64,000 nt of DNA from Ficedula albicollis (Eukaryota > Chordata > Aves > Passeriformes > Muscicapidae): assembly GCF_000247815.1 (NCBI RefSeq), contig NC_021686.1, forward strand, positions 155,929-219,928, written 5' to 3'. Shown in pieces: positions 59,201-64,000 of this stretch. The stretch's first letter is position 1. The number at the start of each line of letters is the position of its first letter. The position numbers and the translations under genes are program-made. The notes beneath the pieces are model-generated. The model saw only the letters and a program-made list of their open reading frames with translations. It was not told the DNA's origin and did no database searches.

Positions 59201-60387
59201 TACAGACCATTTCATGCTACTGTTACTTGGAATAAAAAATTTACGTTTTGATTTGATTTTATACACTTAACTCCTGCTATCACAAAATTTTTGTATTCAG
59301 AAAAGGTTGGAACTGATTTAAATACGAAGTATGAAAACCTCTTCTGAAAGGCAGTGCCACAAAATGAATGGTAGGAGGGACTGAACAAACTGAGTCTCAG
59401 ATCTACCTTAAAACAAATTTTTAAAATTTTTCCTCACTATTCAAAAGAAGTCAGTGAAGTGGCTTAAAAATTACTTGATTCCCAAGAATATTACTGCAAT
59501 TCAGAGGAGTTAAAAAAAAGAAAACACTGTTTAAGTGTTCATTTTTGTCCACAAAATATATGTATGTGACACCATGCCTATGATGAAAAAAAATTTCAAA
59601 AATATGCAAATGTGCAAAGGAAAAAACAAGCAGTGATGGAGTTACCTTTGGCATGCATTTTCAAACCAGATATGCTATTGAAATAATCACAAGAACAGGA
59701 CAAGCAGGAATCCATCACATACATCATAAGGGACAGAAGACAAGATGATGTAACCTTTTCTTGCCTCTCAGCCCTAGGACTGAACTGGCTCTAGCCTCTT
59801 CATGGCCAAAGACTAAACGTGATTCTCTTTAGAACAGAACAGCTTTTCTTGTTTGTTGTTATTACAGACTGAGTGTGTTGCTTTTTAAAGTTCACATGGG
59901 GACATTATTTTTCATTTGAAACAGAACCGTAATTCAATAACTGAAATTATTAGAAGCATTCATTAATAAAACTCAGAAATCTTTTCTGTGTATTTAAAGA
60001 AAAAAACAAAGAAACTTGACACTTTTGACACGTGCCTTTGACTGACAGCTGTTTTACCACCCGGTGTATGGCCCCACAAATGTTAATCTGTAAGTGGCCC
60101 TTCTGCTCCTGCCAATCTCACCCTAGTCAAACTTCTTTAAGAATATCCAGACTGTGACTAAAGCCATCTAAGTCTGTTATTTTCTTCCACATGTACCTCA
60201 TACAGCCCCTCAAAGAAAGTATTCTTGTCCTCCGTGCTCCATGACTCCCACTGCCGTCGGACCTTCTTCCCTTCTTCCTTCTCTCCTGCCGAGGAGCCCG
60301 GATTCCTCGCCGCTGACTTGGAATTCCCAGAATTGCTGGGAGGAATTCCTGATGTGCCACCAGGTGCATTCCCTCCATTATCTGCTG
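26111..60387 (-). CDS. CRAMP1: Cramped chromatin regulator homolog 1 (CRAMP1), 3' 19 exons, 5' partial
   Basis: Nineteen exons join without a frame break into 1201 residues plus stop. Human CRAMP1 has about 1269, so only the amino-terminal part (exon beyond 64000) is missing. Window residues 43-105 form the SANT/Myb-like domain ([21 protein letters not shown], then the HGKDFEAIQ exon). A conserved block follows (residues 116-256, including [13 protein letters not shown] and [11 protein letters not shown]). Then come a long low-complexity exon ending in [17 protein letters not shown], several serine- and proline-rich exons, and a conserved tail ending GDLSQ. The fly orthologue cramped is a Polycomb-group gene. 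Vertebrate CRAMP1 is reported to support linker histone H1 gene expression, acting in the nucleus. One exon is duplicated in the assembly (52081-52129 and 52887-52935); only one copy fits the frame. Confidence 0.97.
26325..26620 (-). repeat. Old CR1 LINE fragment upstream of the CRAMP1 last exon
   Basis: On the plus strand the inverse CR1 3' order is seen: 'gaagggacatcttgaaagca', 'tatccaaccatctcacttga', 'ttgcagcctcttgtcctgag' and 'cccagcctctcctcatatga'. It is strongly diverged and sense to CRAMP1. Confidence 0.8.
27160..27860 (-). repeat. Old CR1 LINE fragment
   Basis: The inverse orientation shows 'actggaagggacctgaagag', then 'cctcagctgaacttgctcta', 'ctctcctgtatattgggtgc' and later 'gatcacacttagcttgtgtc'. 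This is the order of a long CR1 3' region. It is heavily mutated. Confidence 0.8.
28576..28721 (-). CDS. CRAMP1: CRAMP1 window exon 18
   Basis: The exon lies between TTGTAG and GTATGC and encodes residues 1100-1147. It contains [13 protein letters not shown] and [19 protein letters not shown], nearly identical to human. Confidence 0.97.
29375..29539 (-). CDS. CRAMP1: CRAMP1 window exon 17
   Basis: The exon lies between CTTACAG and GTAAGT and encodes residues 1045-1098. It is serine-rich, with [12 protein letters not shown] and the conserved [20 protein letters not shown]. Confidence 0.96.
29855..30089 (-). CDS. CRAMP1: CRAMP1 window exon 16
   Basis: The exon lies between GACAG and GTAAGT and encodes residues 966-1043. 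Recognisable pieces are [28 protein letters not shown] and [15 protein letters not shown]. Confidence 0.96.
31398..31466 (-). CDS. CRAMP1: CRAMP1 window exon 15 (69 bases)
   Basis: The exon lies between CTTGCAG and GTACAG and encodes 23 residues (943-965), including [15 protein letters not shown]. It aligns with the human VSIPSRPEQ region. It is much richer in GC than the introns around it. Confidence 0.9.
32005..32183 (-). CDS. CRAMP1: CRAMP1 window exon 14
   Basis: The acceptor CCCAAG precedes 32183 and the donor is GTCAGA. It encodes residues 884-942 from [11 protein letters not shown] to TTVE, a weakly conserved linker with VSPLSPDAV. Confidence 0.93.
32840..32944 (-). CDS. CRAMP1: CRAMP1 window exon 13
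   Basis: The exon lies between CCCCAG and GTAAGT and encodes residues 849-882. [19 protein letters not shown] and IVPKVLP match the human protein. Confidence 0.96.
33595..33676 (-). CDS. CRAMP1: CRAMP1 window exon 12
   Basis: The exon lies between ACATAG and GTGAGT and encodes residues 821-847, starting [13 protein letters not shown] and including [10 protein letters not shown]. Confidence 0.96.
34894..34968 (-). CDS. CRAMP1: CRAMP1 window exon 11 (75 bases)
   Basis: The exon lies between TCCAG and GTCAGA and encodes residues 796-820: [19 protein letters not shown] then KPLVVQ. It is basic and almost invariant against human, so a functional or nuclear-localising role is plausible. Confidence 0.96.
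35620..35801 (-). CDS. CRAMP1: CRAMP1 window exon 10
   Basis: The exon lies between TTCTAG and GTGAGT and encodes residues 736-795. It contains [18 protein letters not shown] and [12 protein letters not shown], both conserved. An alternative GT two bases upstream would break the frame into the next exon. Confidence 0.96.
36797..37125 (-). repeat. CR1 LINE 3' end with an internal duplication
   Basis: Begins with 'catagaatcacatgactggt' (the inverse of the CR1 tail) and runs to 'gaagaatttcttcctaaggt'. About 70 bases (36828-36898) are repeated at 36923-36993, 95 bases on. Confidence 0.92.
37246..37805 (+). mobile_element. Solo LTR, ERVL-like, in a CRAMP1 intron
   Basis: The element starts TGAGCTAGTTCAGGCTGGG and ends GGTTAAACCATGACA. 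It is flanked by cagca (37241-37245) and cagct (37806-37810), an imperfect 5-base target duplication. An AATAAA near 37684 lies where the LTR polyadenylation signal is expected. There are no internal retroviral genes, so it is a solo LTR, antisense to CRAMP1. Confidence 0.82.
38085..38259 (-). CDS. CRAMP1: CRAMP1 window exon 9
   Basis: The exon lies between TTTCAG and GTGAGT and encodes residues 677-734, including [14 protein letters not shown] and a serine-rich end. It is strikingly GC- and CpG-rich compared with its introns. Confidence 0.95.
40090..40158 (+). repeat. CR1 LINE tail fragment
   Basis: A piece of under 70 bases with 'ggctggattagaggatcttc', 'cccctttcaacctggac' and 'attctaagattccgtga', the closing part of a CR1 3' end. 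Confidence 0.75.
40464..41723 (-). CDS. CRAMP1: CRAMP1 window exon 8, the long central exon
   Basis: A single exon of 1260 bases between TTTTAG and GTAAGT encodes residues 257-676. It opens [12 protein letters not shown]. Conserved islands are [78 protein letters not shown], and [12 protein letters not shown] at the end. The stretches between are variable and probably disordered. Confidence 0.97.
42769..42850 (-). CDS. CRAMP1: CRAMP1 window exon 7
   Basis: Acceptor GTACAG; donor GTATCC. Encodes residues 230-256, [20 protein letters not shown] then ALHEVRV. The donor was placed after GTT because human continues HEVRVRKTL. Confidence 0.95.
43949..44072 (-). CDS. CRAMP1: CRAMP1 window exon 6
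   Basis: The exon lies between ATTCAG and GTAATG and encodes residues 189-228: the acidic [10 protein letters not shown], then [20 protein letters not shown] and [10 protein letters not shown], nearly identical to human. Confidence 0.97.
44760..44845 (-). CDS. CRAMP1: CRAMP1 window exon 5
   Basis: The exon lies between TCCAG and GTGAGT and encodes residues 160-187: [20 protein letters not shown] then LKKLCDPD. Its incoming phase (two bases already used) fits one, not two, copies of the preceding 49-base exon. Confidence 0.97.
44905..45852 (+). repeat. CR1 LINE, about 950 bases including reverse transcriptase remnant
   Basis: Starts in the end of the CR1 open frame ('ggcccggtcctcttcatcat', 'gcagacaatacaaaattggg') and continues through the 3' UTR to 'attctgtgattctgtgat'. 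Frameshifts and stops break the frame. It is antisense to CRAMP1 and begins about 60 bases above window exon 5. Confidence 0.93.
51380..51815 (+). repeat. CR1 LINE 3' end, original copy
   Basis: Contains 'aggctcagcctggagaaaag', 'ctgcacaactccctgacaag', 'ggttggattccaac'-like text near 51785 and an 'aattctatgatttt' tail. Its 3' two thirds is included in the tandem duplication. Confidence 0.9.
52081..52129 (-). CDS. CRAMP1: CRAMP1 window exon 4, copy nearer the 3' end
   Basis: 49 bases between AAAAG and GTAAGT; encodes the end of C143, then [15 protein letters not shown] and two bases of the next glycine. The same exon with the same splice sites occurs at 52887-52935 in a tandem copy. Only one can be used per transcript without a frame break, and the sequence does not say which. 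Confidence 0.9.
52331..52621 (+). repeat. CR1 LINE 3' end, duplicated part
   Basis: The same sequence as 51525-51815, present because of the 806-base duplication. It is not a separate insertion, because it begins exactly at the duplication seam rather than at a LINE truncation point. Confidence 0.92.
52887..52935 (-). CDS. CRAMP1: Duplicate of CRAMP1 window exon 4
   Basis: Identical 49-base exon with an intact acceptor and GTAAGT donor, 806 bases from its twin. Splicing both copies would read GGG TAT GGA TGA at the start of the second, a stop. It is either a mutually exclusive spare exon or an assembly duplicate. Confidence 0.7.
54440..54820 (+). repeat. CR1 LINE 3' end
   Basis: Contains 'aggttgcccaaagcagctgt', 'tggaaatgttcaaggccagg', 'gcctttaaggtcccttccaa' and 'attctgcagctctgtga'. 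It is 5' truncated and antisense to CRAMP1. The 5' edge is uncertain. Confidence 0.9.
55450..55533 (-). CDS. CRAMP1: CRAMP1 window exon 3
   Basis: The exon lies between TTCTAG and GTGAGT and encodes residues 116-142, with the conserved [20 protein letters not shown] and LRKKIGG. Confidence 0.97.
56697..57447 (+). repeat. CR1 LINE 3' end, about 750 bases
   Basis: Opens in the decayed end of the CR1 coding region ('aacaagaccaagtgctgggt', 'gacctgggggtgctggtcag') and passes through 'gagaagggcaataaggctgg' to 'gctgattctgtgata'. The open frames here are LINE remnants. Confidence 0.94.
58395..58535 (+). repeat. CR1 LINE tail fragment
   Basis: 'gcagcctggtctagtggaag', 'ggcagggaatggaatgggac' and 'ttgaggtcccttgtaaccca' mark the end of a CR1 element. 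It lies about 90 bases from window exon 2. Confidence 0.88.
58623..58776 (-). CDS. CRAMP1: CRAMP1 window exon 2, second half of the SANT domain
   Basis: Acceptor CTTCAG; donor GTTAGT. Encodes residues 64-114, starting [20 protein letters not shown] and including [19 protein letters not shown]. The aromatic residues FYYRTW match the third helix region of SANT domains. Confidence 0.97.
60197..60387 (-). CDS. CRAMP1: CRAMP1 window exon 1, start of the SANT domain
   Basis: Encodes residues 1-63, with a variable Gly/Ser/Asn-rich lead and then [20 protein letters not shown] leading into NTFFEGLYE. The donor is GTACAT. The acceptor is a triple CAG (60390-60382), so the exon may start at 60387, 60384 or 60381, all in frame. 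Earlier exons are outside the window. Confidence 0.96.

Positions 60388-64000
<3,613 letters not shown>

Overview
The window is vertebrate nuclear DNA, most likely from a bird and probably a songbird. It has short exons in AT-rich introns with GT-AG splice sites. It carries many CR1 LINE 3' ends and two solo LTRs of the ERVL-like type common in birds. The gene pair matches a known vertebrate neighbourhood. No bacterial operons, CRISPR arrays or convincing RNA genes were seen.

Two protein genes lie on the minus strand, head to tail. JPT2 (also HN1L; 10639-20589) is complete: five coding exons give a 186-residue protein, and a GC-rich promoter with three CCAAT boxes lies at about 20.6-20.9 kb. 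Upstream of it is CRAMP1 (26111-60387). Its last 19 coding exons are present and encode 1201 residues from just before the SANT domain to the stop codon. Its amino-terminal exon or exons lie beyond 64000. CRAMP1 followed by JPT2 on one strand is the order in human 16p13.3. The next human neighbour, MAPK8IP3, was not found; by synteny it would lie below position 1. All exon junctions were read by hand and keep frame from exon to exon.

Layout: 1-8.4 kb is intergenic, with an LTR-like piece, a 774-base G run and an old CR1. 8.4-20.6 kb is JPT2. 20.6-21.6 kb is the JPT2 promoter, with a 163-base G run inside a duplicated 55-base unit. 21.6-26.1 kb is probable CRAMP1 3' UTR. 26.1-60.4 kb is CRAMP1, and 60.4-64 kb is its upstream intron with a 240-base TATACA array.

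The most notable anomaly is a near-perfect 806-base tandem duplication (51525-53136) that copies one 49-base CRAMP1 exon. Using both copies would introduce a stop codon, so it is either a real recent duplication tolerated by splicing or an assembly error. I found no sign of a new gene system. The oddities are repeats, possible assembly artefacts and splice-site features.
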